Positions 46,521 through 59,346 of a stretch of 64,000 nt of DNA are shown in pieces. The notes beneath the pieces are model-generated. The model was not told the origin of the DNA, made no database searches, and saw only the letters and a list, made by a program, of their open reading frames with translations. The translations under genes and the position numbers were made by a program. The stretch spans positions 90,517,501 to 90,581,500 of the forward strand of contig NC_092588.1 of assembly GCF_047663525.1 (NCBI RefSeq), given 5' to 3'. This DNA comes from Anas platyrhynchos (lineage: Eukaryota; Chordata; Aves; Anseriformes; Anatidae). Numbering within the stretch: position 1 is the first letter of the stretch; each line of letters starts with the position of its first letter.

Positions 46521-49500
46521 TACTGAGGCAGGTTGATTGATAGAATGTTCTTTATATAAAAATTTCTTACTGTCCTATTGCATTTTTTTTTTTGAAATAG
46601 TTTAGGGCCTTCTGCACTGTAAATAATAGGGCGTATCATGGCTGTGCAAAGTTTGAATTCAGGCCCTGCTCCTGTGAGTGATGATGGATGTTTTTCTTGA
46701 AGCGCAAGACTTGGGAAGTTGCTGACTCAGGATGTGGCTTTTTATACATCCCAAAGATATATGATGCATACTGTGAAGAAATGTCAGGGGGTATCTATCT
46801 GGGTTTGTGAGCCAACCTAAGAAAAGTATTGGATCAGGTCAAACGTCACTCACTCTGATGGGGTCTAGAGAGCGGTGGAGAAACTGTGGCTACATTAAGC
46901 AGTCCTCCTCCTGCTATAGCCTCCTCGTTTGTGCTAGTAGCTTGTGTGGATATTGTGTCTAGATTGTTTAATGGCCACTAGTAGGCATCTCCTCCCTCAC
47001 TTTGTCTATCTTGCTTTGAAGTCATATAAATTCTTGGTCTCTATAATGTCCAAGAAAAGAAACTGCCACAGGGAGCTTAAACAGATTCTTAACTTGTATA
47101 TGTCTGGGACTGAAGGGTATGGTAAAGGTTATGGGATGAGTGGGAAGAGAGAATACAGTATTTTGAGGTGTATGAACTTGGAAGATAAATGTTTGACAAG
47201 CAAGGTATGTTCCACAAAGATATAATATGACTAACCAATGAGAGTAAACAATGTTGTTGTGTTGGCGTCGAGTGGTACTGGAAAGGAAAGAAGCCTTTGT
47301 TATTCTGAAGTTCATTCATCACTACATTTTAATTAACCTTAAAAGAGTACTGAAGCAATTTTTACATTTTAGTGGTTCTTTCTGCTGAATTAGTTAATAA
47401 TATTAGTTAATAGCTTGTGTTAAAAGCAATATACTGTATTTATTACTAAAGACTTGGTTGGTGTGATAAATAATGAAGTTTATATATCTTACCAAATTTT
47501 CTGAAGGCCAAAAAGATTGTGAAAAACTCCATTCCTTAAAGCAATCTGAGGAAACTGACATGTTACATGTGGAAAGGCTTTTAAATGTATTCTCATATCA
47601 CTTGTTTTGTACTCACAGGTGTTTTTGTAGTACTTTTATGGTGCCTTAGAAGTATCTTGAAAACATGAATTAATTGTTAAAACAACACTTATGTGAAGTA
47701 AATGTTTTGTTACTGCTGCTTTATGAGCACTAGGGCTAGTATGAAACACGATACAGTGGTATTTCCAGGTCTACATTGATTTAAGTGGCTAAAGTAAGAA
47801 GCGAATGCACTTCTCCTTGTTTCAGTTCTTATTCTTGATTTTCAGGGGTTAAATTCTTGGGATCTGTGTACCAAAATACTTTTTCAAAAAGTTTCACATT
47901 GCAGTTAGGCTGTCCTAATCTCAGTTATCTGAATGGATCCATGTAGCACTAGGGCAGAGTCGCCACTGAACATGTCTGTAATTAAGCTTAATTTTCCCTA
48001 CTTAAATCAGCACAAAGCTTTGTCTTTTGTGCATGAAAATATATTTTGGAAACTTCAGAGAATTTCTTGGAATAGCCAGAGAATTCATCATCTAAGATTC
48101 TCTACCTTTCAGTGAAAGGAGTCTCCTTCAAACCGACATGTGCCAGCTTTGGCTTCTTCTTGTCATGCTGCTGAGAATGATAGTTTGACTTCTGCCAGAA
48201 ACAGGTGATCAAAGGTGTTGAAGCCACAGGCTTCTGTAATTGCCAGTTTTGCCCTCTGGTATCTTTGCTTTAAAGTTTCATACTGATTTGGTTTGTAGCA
48301 TTTGGTGTAATTGGTACTGTTTTCTGTTATAGGAAATTTCTCATCTTTGTTTTCCCACAGTGTGGACCTTATGATTTGTGAGTGATGTATTGAGAATATC
48401 CATTCTTTTTATACAACCTCAGCATCATTTGCTCTGTGTTCACTGGCCACAGGAAAAATTTGGTTAGGCTGTTGATTACTAAATACGTATCTGGACCAGT
48501 GGTGCTGGGTCTGCAAGAGCTTTGCTTCTAAGTATTTGTAGAACTCTACAGACATTAATATTCAAGGTCTTACTTGCTCTTTTATACTAAAATGATATGA
48601 AGACAACGCAAATGACTAAAACGCCTTTAGAAATGTGAGTTATTTAAGTTTCAGAGCTGTACAGAAGAGGAATAGGGGCAACAAAAGCACAGCTGATATC
48701 TTTTTAATGTTTTAGTCTTTAAAGAAAAGTATCATTATTTTCTTTGGGAAAGTTGTGCTTGTAGTTAATCTCCAAAATGCTGTATTGGCTTTTTTGTGTT
48801 TGTGTGATTTCAATGCTATGATGTACAGAGACAGCAAGCAGAGTTACTTGATGCATTTCAGTGTTCCATTGCCAGCACATGTTTACTGGCATGGCCTACT
48901 TTCCACTACAGTGAGCAGGACCTCGTGTTTCTTGTGCTAATGGTCTGGTCAAGCCAGTTGGCAATACTCGTGTGAGGCAGCAGGGTGCTGCGTGCTTTCA
49001 GATATGCACGTGGGCACTGTGCAGCTACTGATTACTAGGGACTCCAAGAATCATCTCTTTCCCATCTAATAGCAAACTGCTGCATGTATTTTCTGACTTG
49101 GTAAAGCCCCATGCATTGGAATAAATCATCAGCAATATTATCAGAGACTGCTGCCTTAAGAAATTTGTAAGTGACTGGAGTGACAGGTTTTGATATTTAA
49201 TACAAACAAGCAAACAAACACTCCACCCATGTTTCAGAAATTTAATTATAGCACTATTAAATGTAAAAGATGTTTATTAGGTAAATATGTTAAAGTATGA
49301 AGAATCTATGTCAGAAATGGCCTCTAAGCATTTTATTTCTATAATTGTCCTTTTATAGCAATATATTTTCCAGAACACTCAGATTTTTTTCTGAACTTGT
49401 ACTTTCCTGATATTTCTGAATATTCCAATAAGTGGCAAATTTTCACTGCAACAGAGAAACAAGCATTGTGATTGTGCACAGTTGCATAGTAAGTCTCTTC

Positions 49501-50838
49501 TTTCACCATTGTTAAAAAAGTCTCCTAAGCATTTTTAGATACTCTTTATTATTATTATTATTATTACTATAGTGTCTAGATTCTTCAAGCATGATAGGGC
49601 TTGAGTTGTGCCTGAATTTGCACAAACTTACAGTAAATTAATGTACTTGGCCAGGGGAGTTTAAAATATGGGAGAACTTGGGTAAATGTGGAATTAAATG
49701 CTATTTCAAATAATTTGATATAATACACCTTCTGTGGAGTCACTTTTGATATGGGCATCTTTTACTGTCCTTGGAGAGAGTGCAGGCTTACTGGATACAA
49801 TTTTCCAGAATTCAGCAACTTTGAACTGCTAATAGGCATAGCAGATAGCGAGGGCTTATACACCATGAGGTGAAGCATTAATCTCACCACTTATGAATGC
49901 AGACATCTGATGAGGCTTTCCAGAAAGTGTGGAAGTTTTGGTCTCCATTGTTTCTCATAACAGAATGGTCCTTTCTGTTGAGTGTTTTTACTGACTCTTC
50001 AGGTTTTTTGTTAGGCATTTGTAGCTTTCAGTGTTGGCGTTTTTCACTTGAGCTCTTGAGTTACTTTTCTATTTCAACAGTTTCACTTCACTTTGTGTTT
50101 TCACTTTTCATCTCAGTAAACCTGAACTGAGATCACATAATGTGCCCCTCAGAACGTGGCTTTGACTCACAGATATCCGAGCTCCTGGGCTGTGGATTAC
50201 AGTGGGAATTTTATTGCTACCCAGATACATTGTTAGATCCTTCAATGTGCTAACGTTACAGCCCTTAGCTTGGGAATATGCAATTTAAAAACCAGCCAAA
50301 CAGAAATCAACCTTTTCACATGTTTTGTTAAATAAATAGAAGGATAAAATGTGTACATATACCCTTGGGGAAAGGGCATTGTGTTTTTGAAGATTGTGCT
50401 TCATCAGCGTTATTCGTGTTATGTTGATTTCATTTTATTAGGAGTAAGTGTATTGGTAATTTTTCTTTCTTTTCTCCTAAAGCATTGTCTGTTGTCTGTT
50501 TGAAATATGGTAAACTATGATGTATCAAGAGTCTAAGATGCTTGAACTGAAAAATATTTTGTGGCATAATTAATGCAACTGACCAAGATAAATTGATATC
50601 TAGAAAGTTATCATCAGTGTCCCAAAAGTTGTCCTATGTGGTGTCATTGTCTTAAATGGAAATCCCTATGGATGCATTTATATAAGTACACAGAGATGAT
50701 GCCTAACTTTGAGCTTAACTTAATTCATAAACATTCATCTTTTTTTGGATGATAACAGGACAGAACAGTATAGAAACTCTTAAATTCCAGAAGACAGCAA
50801 TAACTTGGAAAATCACAGATGAGTCAAAATATTGACTC

Positions 50839-50915
50839 ATTAATATTATTTGTATAATATTAATATTATTTGTATTAAGTTTATTATAATAAACTTAATA
50901 TTATTTGTATTAAAT
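50839..50915. repeat. AT-rich tandem repeat with a 28-bp perfect palindrome
   Basis: The unit TAATATTATTTGTAT occurs three times (about 50841, 50860, 50897). Between the second and third copies 50873-50900 is a perfect inverted repeat centred at 50886/50887 (core AAGTTTATTATAATAAACTT). It lies 22 bp before the TTA microsatellite begins. Confidence 0.9.
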
Positions 50916-50936
50916 TTTGAATGTTTGATTTTATAA

Positions 50937-50941
50937 TTTCA

Positions 50942-51005
<64 letters not shown>

Positions 51006-51006
51006 T
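50937..51006. repeat. (TTA)n microsatellite, about 20 units
   Basis: A nearly perfect TTA/ATT trinucleotide repeat of about 60 bp between TCATTTTA and GCAATTGATA. Length variation between individuals is likely. Confidence 0.95.
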
Positions 51007-53039
51007 AGCAATTGATAGGCAACTCCTGGAGGCATTAAGTAATTAAAAAAGCATTTCTACATTCCGTTGAGTGCTTATTGAGTCATCATAGTTACTTCAT
51101 TTTTTATTTAGTTTTTATTAACAACTCATGCAATAAATAGAAAGAAAGAGTTTACCGATTTTGCATCAAATTGCTAATTCCACAGTCTGTAAGTACCCAT
51201 TACACCATGAAGCGAAGAATGAAATTCTTCTCAACCTCCTACAAAAATGAATGCATTATTTAAAAAAAAAAATCATCACAATTTTTGCTTCTTAATTTTT
51301 CACTGGAAATAGTAATTGCAATAAAATAGCATACTGTCTCCAAATATGCTGAAATGTCAGACTATTTACTATCATAATATCATAATAGACAGGTATTAAA
51401 AGAACAAAAAACAGCAACAACAAAACACAACTAGTTTTGCTTTACTGAGTAAACAACCAAGAACAGTTTGATTATGAATATGTAAGCATCATTTATATGT
51501 GGGGTGACTGACTTTTTCCTATATGTGAAATCTATACAGATTAAGAGTCTGATGTAAATGTCAATATGAATCCAGGTATGACAGCTCTATTTGTTACTAA
51601 ACATGATGTACAGTGTAGTGCCTGTTTCTGTAACCAAGTGTGCCTGAAAATTAAGTGTCACATATTCATTTAAAGAAACAGCCTACAGTCTGCTAAAGAC
51701 ATCATATAAAGAAAAATATCCTTTTCTGGAAGGGAATTTGTCACTCGGCTATTTTAATGTGAATTGTTTCTTCTTTGCAGCATGTCTACTATGTCTTTGG
51801 TAGCCAACCTGATTACCCCATATCATAAAAATTTAGTACCTTTCTACTGCAGTAGTTACTGGGTTATTGTTCATTTTGAAGGTATAATCAAGTCCATAAA
51901 TTGCTAACTCTGCTGCTGAATTTAGGCCAATAATCTAAAGTCTTTTTTCCCCATGGTCCATCTTGCAAGCTTTTTTTTCCTTTGCTAAGCAATTTAAACT
52001 GGTATTTACAAATAAGTAAAGTAGCATTATAAGATGCTTATTGTTCTCAGTTTTTTACAGTTTTATTGTTTTATTCCAGTTACTTGGTTATGTTGAAGGG
52101 TTTAAGGTGTTTTTTTTTTTTTGTTTGTTTTTTTTTTTTTGTTTGTTTGTTTTCTCTTTCCTGAACCTACACAGCATTATTATTTTGGGTAATCCAGCCA
52201 ATTTTGCTAAGGCCTTCAGCATGTTCTTTATATACCCAAATCACATTGCAACATTGCTAGGTTGCAGTGTAGTTGGGCTCCATTAATTATATTTTTTAGT
52301 GATACCTGGAGCAGTAGCTATATTAATGGTGTGTGAGAAAGATGAAAATTACTTGGGGCACAAAAACTGGTGGCAGAAAATCCTTCCCCATCAAAGAACC
52401 AGCAGGATTCACTATAAAGAATTAAAGGTAGCATTGAACAATTTTTGTTTAGTTAGAAACTAGTGGCATTTAGTTCCCATGTACCTCGTGCATTTAGTCG
52501 TGAAGATAATCAATTGCTTTTTTCCCCTAATGTTTTACTACAGGAGAGAAAAAGAAATTAAAGGGAAAATAAATTTTGCAGATTCACTGAGGTTAGTAAC
52601 TGCTCTTTTTATGTTTGGGGGCAAATACCCTGACTGGGAAGCATGGTTAGTACTATCCTGTCTGTGTGAGCATTAATCATAATCTGCCATTCTGAAAACA
52701 TCCTATACAATAATTGTATATAGGTGCAAGAGCACACAGTTATATGAAAATATTAATTTCATGGTCCTTTGCTTGCAAGATATTATGCTTCAACTATCTT
52801 TATGGGAAGCAGCTAAAACTCTGCAAGTTTTGAACCTCCCTGCTAGTTTACTCACCCATGTTTTTTCCAGGGATCACTAATGAATATCATTGCCTTTTTT
52901 TTCAGAGATACCTGGTCATATATTTGGGAGTCTCCCAAAACCAACAGATACTTGTTTTGAGATTGAAACAAGTTTTCTGTAACTTTCCATAAGATTGTTC
53001 AGTCTCTTGATGTTCAATCCTTTACATGCCAGGGTGCCC

Positions 53040-53131
53040 ATAGAATCACAGAATCATAGAATATCCCAAGTCGGAAGGGACCCATAAGGATCATCAAGTC
53101 CAACTCATGGCACCACACAGGTCTACCCATG
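53040..53131 (-). mobile_element. CR1 LINE 3' end fragment
   Basis: Plus strand: ATAGAATCACAGAATCATAG, AATATCCCAAGTCGGAAGGG, ACCCATAAGGATCATCAAGT, then CCAACTCATGGCACCACACA. It matches a CR1 terminus with two copies of the 8-bp end repeat. It looks relatively young, because the match to the family pattern is high by eye. Confidence 0.9.
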
Positions 53132-56100
53132 TAGATGTTTAAATTCCATGACTACAAAACTGAACTGAGTAACAGTTCAGCTTAAGGTGGTTGTGTGTGG
53201 TGGTAGGCATGACCTTAATAAGCAATGAATAATGATGTTACATGTCTTGGAAAATGTTATAAGTTGATTATTTATTACTGAGGAATGAAAACATTTGTTT
53301 GCTTGTTTCCGTAAAGTCATCTGCATAGAAATGTAGTCTTTTAGTCCAGCCATTTGTCTATAATATTTTGAACTAGTGTAGTATTTGATAATTTCTCATC
53401 ATATAAACTCTTTGCAAGTAGTCTGACAACACTATGTTGCTTTTACTCTAACTCTTCTTTACAGGTGAGAAAACTGAGAAAGGGAGTGAAATATGTATAA
53501 CACAATAGGGAGCAGTACTTGTACACTTCAAGCTCATTAACTCCTTTCACAGTCCTATGATCATTGTCCTTGAATGCTTCAGCTTTAAGGAGAGCTTGAT
53601 GTAGAGTTTTGCAATCTAAAAGGTATGCTGCCTTTCTTTTTTCTTTTTTAAATAAACAAATAAACAAAACAAACAAACAAAAAAAACAGGTACATTTTGT
53701 CTCTTTTCTCAAAATTTTGCTGGCTAGCTGCATTTGTCACTTTTTATTTGCTCATGTGTATGTTTCTGTTCTGGAAGTTCTTTTAGAAATCTTTAGGTAG
53801 GTAAGATATTACTGTAAAAGTTTAAATAACTTTATTTTAGTTGGATGAAATTCAAGAGTTAATTATGGTTGGGAAAGTTGCTGTGGTCATGAATGTTAAC
53901 ATCAACAGTGCAATGAGTTAAGTAAAGTTTCCTGATAATTGTGGATTGAAGTGCATATTTCATAAATGGAAGATAAAGCCTCTGGTTTAAGTTGTAAGTT
54001 TTATGGAACAACAAATGCAACCAAACCACTAAACAAGCTTTTCAGATAGATGCCAATTTTTGTAATGTTGAGGAGCAAAGTGTCTGTTTTCCACCAAACC
54101 AAAAAGAATCATGAAAATTGATCTTTGATCTTGCTCCTTTTGTGGCCATGTGTTCAAACGTCATTAGGCTCAGCAAATACTGCTGAATTTAATATTCTTT
54201 GACAAAGCTATTTTTCATTTCAAGCAATTGGATTATCAGTGTGAGGTTACTAAAAATGATGAGGTGTTTTTACCTGATACTGAATTGGAAGTCCGGGAGT
54301 AGGACAAATGGTTTCTCTATCCCTGCTGCATACAGTGTAAACTGCATACAGGCAATCTGTGCCTGGACTTCTGCTAGATTTAGCTTGCTGTACTCGATCC
54401 TTTCTTGGCACTCACAGATGCTCTGCAGACCTGCAGAGAGACTTTTTCATTCAGCTGTTTTGTTGTAGATCTAATTTATTTATTTATTTATTGTCCCCCC
54501 TCTAAGGGAAAAGTGCTTTTTTATCTGCAGAATGCTGCATGGTCTGATTCCATATTTTCTGGGGGGGCAGTAGATTTGGGTCTACTGTTCTTTGTTCTTC
54601 GGTTGGGAAGTGACTGACCTGATTTCTCCTAGTTAACAGGAATGTACTGCATGACTTTCATAGGCTCTTGGTTGGCTAGCATGTTACTAAAGATGTTTGG
54701 GTCAAAGCAACTGTGTTAGACTTGGTATGACACAAGACATAAGTATAAAGGTAACGTGGTGTAAGTCTTCTATCCCTTTTTGAGTATTACTTCCACAGAG
54801 AACTGTCCACATTCTATCACAAGGATGGAAAAAGAGAACATTTGTAGAAATTAATGCAGTGTGGTTAGCCAACGTCACGACCCTAAGAACTTAAAAAGTG
54901 TGAGTAAATGTATTCCAATTACCGACTAATGCAGGTAATGGGTTTATGGTAGTAAGAAGGCTGGATCTGTTCACTGACAGCCTGCAGACATTAGGGGCCC
55001 CTCATGACCAGCCTGCAATGTAGGCATTATGGAGTGATTTTTACTTTACTGCCTTTTCCATCAGATCATCCCCTTTCTTTCACACACAAGGTTAATTCAC
55101 TTCTTGATCACATTATTTCCTCGCTGCTCTTTGACAATATAAAAATTCTGAGTGGACAGCTCAATCCCTCTTCCATCTCAGATTTGATTGTTATGGTATT
55201 GCCTGGCGTCCCTCAGAGGCCTCCAGCAGCCTTTGCTGCACTTTATGACACTTAAATGGCTGGGCTACAATTTCTCCATCTATTCACGAAATGCTGTTAA
55301 TAACTCATTTCCAAAGAGGCCCTTCTTTATGTCTTGGCATTAAAGGATTTTTTATTAGGTGCCAGGATAGGTGACACACAGCCCCAGTAACCAAAGAGTT
55401 AATTAATCTGTTGAAATTTATTGCCTTTTATACTGCACTCAGTGTGACAGTCCCTAAGAGAAACAGATACTATATTTACAACCGAGCTGAAATATTCAGT
55501 AATATAGTCTGCATACAGACCCACTCCATCAGTGTATGCCTTTTGCTGGAGTACCCATTAATCAACTAAGATGGATTTGTGTAATCTGTCTTCTTTCTTA
55601 TTCTGAGATTCCAATAAATATTGAAATAATAATTTATTGATTACCCTGCAATATAAATGTGTAGTAAAGGCACCCGAGATATTTGCATAGTAATGCATTT
55701 CAAAGCTCTTGGCATTCTGTAGGTATGAGGAAGAGAGAGATTGTAACTGTGGGTAAGAGTGATGGAATCCCTTCAGTAAGCAAAACACCAAGTTTTTAAT
55801 GTTAGCAGAAAGCAGTGGTCCTCTAAGGTCATTTTGAGATCAGTGAATTATAAACAACCTTACGATGTGTTAACGGCCTCTCATTTGAGTAACAATAAAT
55901 ACATGGGTGTTTGACTGTTTTGTTTTACAAACAGAAATGTTTCAGTTCCTTTCAAGTGAGGTCTTTATCAGAAGATATGGGCTTCATTACTTCCAGAAAT
56001 AAGTGTGGGCTGCCCACTACATTGAAGTCCTGCTGTGAAAGGTATGTATTCCTACAGTGACCCGGTAAAGCAGATTACTTGATGCTATTCTCCATGTGCT

Positions 56101-58756
56101 GGCATTGTTTCTGGGGATTTCTATAATTCATAGCAGCCTTTCTTAGCCAGTGGGATGCATACATATTCTCTGTAGGACTGAGATGCAAGGTTTCCACATC
56201 TCTAACTATGCTCTGTACTAAGGCCCTGCGTGGAGTATAAAGCAGCTTTTGTTGTCTCTATGTTGCCTTCCTGGGGGATTTTCTCCCTTCTTCCTTGTGG
56301 TTTACTCATTTGTCTTGCTTATCACCTGAGTGGTACATAAAGGCCAAGGAAGAAACCGAACACAATTCTGCATAACTCATAGAAATGTCATCTGGAAGTA
56401 GAATACTTTACATTCATTTACAGAGCAAACCTTTTTGTCATTTATGACCTTGTATGGTACATGGTACTAAACAGGACTAAAATGTGATCAGTTTTAATCC
56501 TGTTTTTAAAAAACTGCTGCATCAAAAAGTTAAGGATGGACTGTTGACCTGGGATATTAACTGCTGAATAATCATTTTAACATTGTCTCAATTTAATTCT
56601 TTACATTCTTCCTTCCCAGTTTCTTCATTTTTATTTTTTTTTTCTGATAAGAGCTAGAAGCCGCCTTACAATAAACAGTGAGACTGTTGTTTTGCAAGAG
56701 AAAGCTGGAAGAGAAAGGCTGAGCAAGTTTTCTAGATCACTCCTGGAGAGGTGTTCTGTTACTTACTCCAATTAGGATTAGTTAGGATTTATTATTATTA
56801 TTATTATTATTATTACTTTTTTTTTTTTTCCAGACAATGGAGAAATAATTAGATAGAAGGATTTCCTGGCTCCCATTTACAAAAAATAGATCATTTTCCT
56901 TTCTTTGAGAGTGCCTAAAAGTGGGTGGGGTGGAGTCAGGGGTGTCTACTCAGTGTGTCTGTTTTGCACTTCACCTCCTAGCACGGCCTAACTCTCATAT
57001 GTATATGGATAACCATTGTGTGTGTCTTTCTTTCAAGCTGTTACTCTGCAGGTTGTATAACATGTACATTTTGCCCAGAAGGCTTAAATACAAAATTTCA
57101 TCACTGGTTGATTTTTCTAGAAATCAAATAAGTTACCAACACCTGAATATTTGGATTTTTTGTTTGTTTATGAAGGACTTTACCCTCCTTATTGGTTCTT
57201 TGAGATCTGCTTTCCCAATATCTTGGTGCCAACTGATACTATTAATTTTTCTAGGATCTAATATAGATATTCTCACTCACCAAAGGCACCATCATGAGTG
57301 GAGTTTTGGTAGACTTTTTTTTTTTTTCTTCTCAAAAAGTGCAGGATCCGTTAGTTGAATTCACTTGCAAGTGTTTTATGCAGGACATTTCAACACTCCA
57401 TAACAATTTTTCATAGTTTTGGGTAACTGTCTGGAATCAGAATAACTGAGGTATAGATAAAATTGTACTGCACAGGATTTGTTTTCTAGTGTCTTGCTGA
57501 TAAGGTTAACCAGATGGTGAAGTATAATCATCTAGGCAGTACTATAGATCATCACTAAAAATGACAAAAATGGAGGAGGAGGATGAATTTTCTGTTAGTT
57601 TTCTTTGTATATAAATTGAAAAAGACTCAAAACCCACAGAAAGCCAACCTTTAATAACTAAAAAAAGCCAGTGCTCTTCTTCTCTATATTTCTCTGTATA
57701 GCACACAGTCTAAACGTGTTGGTTGCCCTTTTTTTTTTTTTTAAATAGAATTTCACCTATTGTGAATTTGATACCCATTTTAAGGAGTGCATATTCTGTC
57801 CTGTGCTTTTCCATAATTCATGTTAAGCATCTTAAGATCAAACCCATGGGTTTAAAATCTAAACAACTTCATATGATTTTTCACCATGTCATTTTGAGTC
57901 ATCTGAAGTCATCTATTGTAGGAGGATCACAGAATTAAATTTTACAAATATACAAATGATTTTTTAATTTGTTTTTAATATATTTATAATTTGACCATGG
58001 TTCTTAGGAACAAGGACTTCAGTGACAGAGAGATTCTGGTGATAACAAAAAAAGCAGCATGGTCCTAGGGTATCTAGTCCAACCTCTTATTTTGAGTAGT
58101 ATGTTATCTGTTGTTTGTTTAGTCAGTAGCGTCCCCCAAGGCTGTCAAGTGATTCCACAGGTTTGATACAAAAATGAGTGCAGCATGCAGTGTTGCAAGA
58201 TGCTCATCACTTAGTAATTGTGCTGCTTCTGTCACAAAGTTTTATTTCACTTGGCTGTGCTGATTGGATATGATAGACTTGAGGTGTTACAAGATGTTGC
58301 TGCTTCTGCTCAGTAATGTGGGAATTATGGTTCATTGTACTGCAGGATAAGATCTGATATAAAAAAATTACTAATGATGTTAAATATTGTAAGGCTGATG
58401 TTTGTAAGTTTTTAGGAGTTATAAACTTGTTTTTACTGTAGTTCACACAAGAACTAAAACAAACTGCTGTTTCAACACAAATGATAAATAATGTGAATGG
58501 AAAAAAACTACAGTGAAGTGTTGCCTATGCAAGAGGTTATATGACTTGGCTGTTAGGATTGTGCTAGGATTTGACTACAGGAGAGGTGTTTTAACAGAGC
58601 AGTGTTGCAGAAATAGATGTGAGAATCTTGCAGCTGCAGGGTTGTCTCAGTAAATCATCAGTTTGTCAAAGCATTTATATAGGTTTAAGATTTGGTGATT
58701 TGAGGGATAGGGATGTAGGTGAAGGATTACTTATCCTTCTAGCCTCTCTTTTTGAG
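53132..58756. other. Intergenic, no gene seen
   Basis: The longest frame (56921-57358 plus, 145 codons) ends in a poly(T)-encoded Phe run and has no recognisable domain. The 55000-55480 block is complex, with ATTA/TAAT core motifs and no repeats, and could be a conserved non-coding element. Confidence 0.6.
56788..56831. repeat. (TTA)n followed by poly(T)
   Basis: About eight TTA units run into a long T stretch ending at TTCCAGACAATGG. Smaller TTA runs of the same type occur at 49547-49568 and 61806-61823. Confidence 0.9.
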
Positions 58757-59346
58757 TGCTGTGGTTTAACCTTGGTAGGGAGCTAAGCACCATGCAGTTG
58801 CTAACTCACCCTCCCCATGTGTGATGGTGGATAGAATCGGAAAAGTAAAACCATGAGAACTTGTGGGTTGAGTTAAGAACAGTTTACCAGGTAAAGCAAA
58901 AGCTGTACATGCAAGCAAAGTAAAACAAGGAATCCATTTGCTTGTTCCTATTGGCAGGCAGGTGTTCAGCCATGTCCAGGAAAGCAGGGATTAAAACACA
59001 TAATGTTTTTTTGGGAAGACAAATGCCATCACTCTGAATGTATCCCCTCTTACTCTCTGCCTGCCTTTTATTGTTCAGCACAAAGCCACATGATACCGGA
59101 CATCCCTTTGGCTAGTTTGGGTCAGCTGGCCTGGTTCTGTCCCCTCCCAGCTTCTTGTGCAGGCTCAGTCTCCTCCTGGCAGGGCAGTATGGGAAGCTGA
59201 AAAATCCATCGCTTAATGTAAGTACTGCTCAGCAACAACTAAAACAGTGGTGTGTAATCACCACTATTTTCATCAAAAATCGAAAAGACAGCATTATATG
59301 AGCCTCTATGAAGAATATTAAATCTATCCCAGTCAAAACCATGACA
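58757..59346 (-). mobile_element. Solo LTR of an avian endogenous retrovirus (ERVL/ERVK-like)
   Basis: On the minus strand the element begins TGTCATGGTTTTGAC and ends GGTTAAACCACAGCA, so it has TG...CA ends and is about 590 bp. Order and content match a widespread bird LTR family, recognised from memory: GTTGTTGCTGAGCAGT, the AAGCTGGGAGGGGACAGAAC block, GCTGACCCAAACTAGCC, a GTACAGCTTTTGC region and an AACTCAACCCACAAG segment near the 3' end. The family's polyadenylation hexamer position reads GGTAAA here and seems mutated. No retroviral coding region is attached, so it is a recombined solo LTR. I see no clean target-site duplication (TTGAG on one side, ACTGG on the other). Confidence 0.85.

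Larger units (their letters stand above)
43791..53039. other. Intergenic, no gene seen
   Basis: About 9 kb holding the repeats listed separately and the exon/LTR-like segment near 46.5 kb. Frames of up to 106 codons show no domains. Confidence 0.6.

Noticed and set aside
56921..57358. 145-codon plus-strand open frame
   Set aside because: No recognisable domain, AT-rich composition like the surroundings, and a Phe run encoded by poly(T) at the end. It looks like a chance ORF.
58060..58150. Possible CR1 3' end (TCTAGTCCAACCTCTTA)
   Set aside because: Only one short block matches and the terminal repeats are missing. The similarity is too weak to list.
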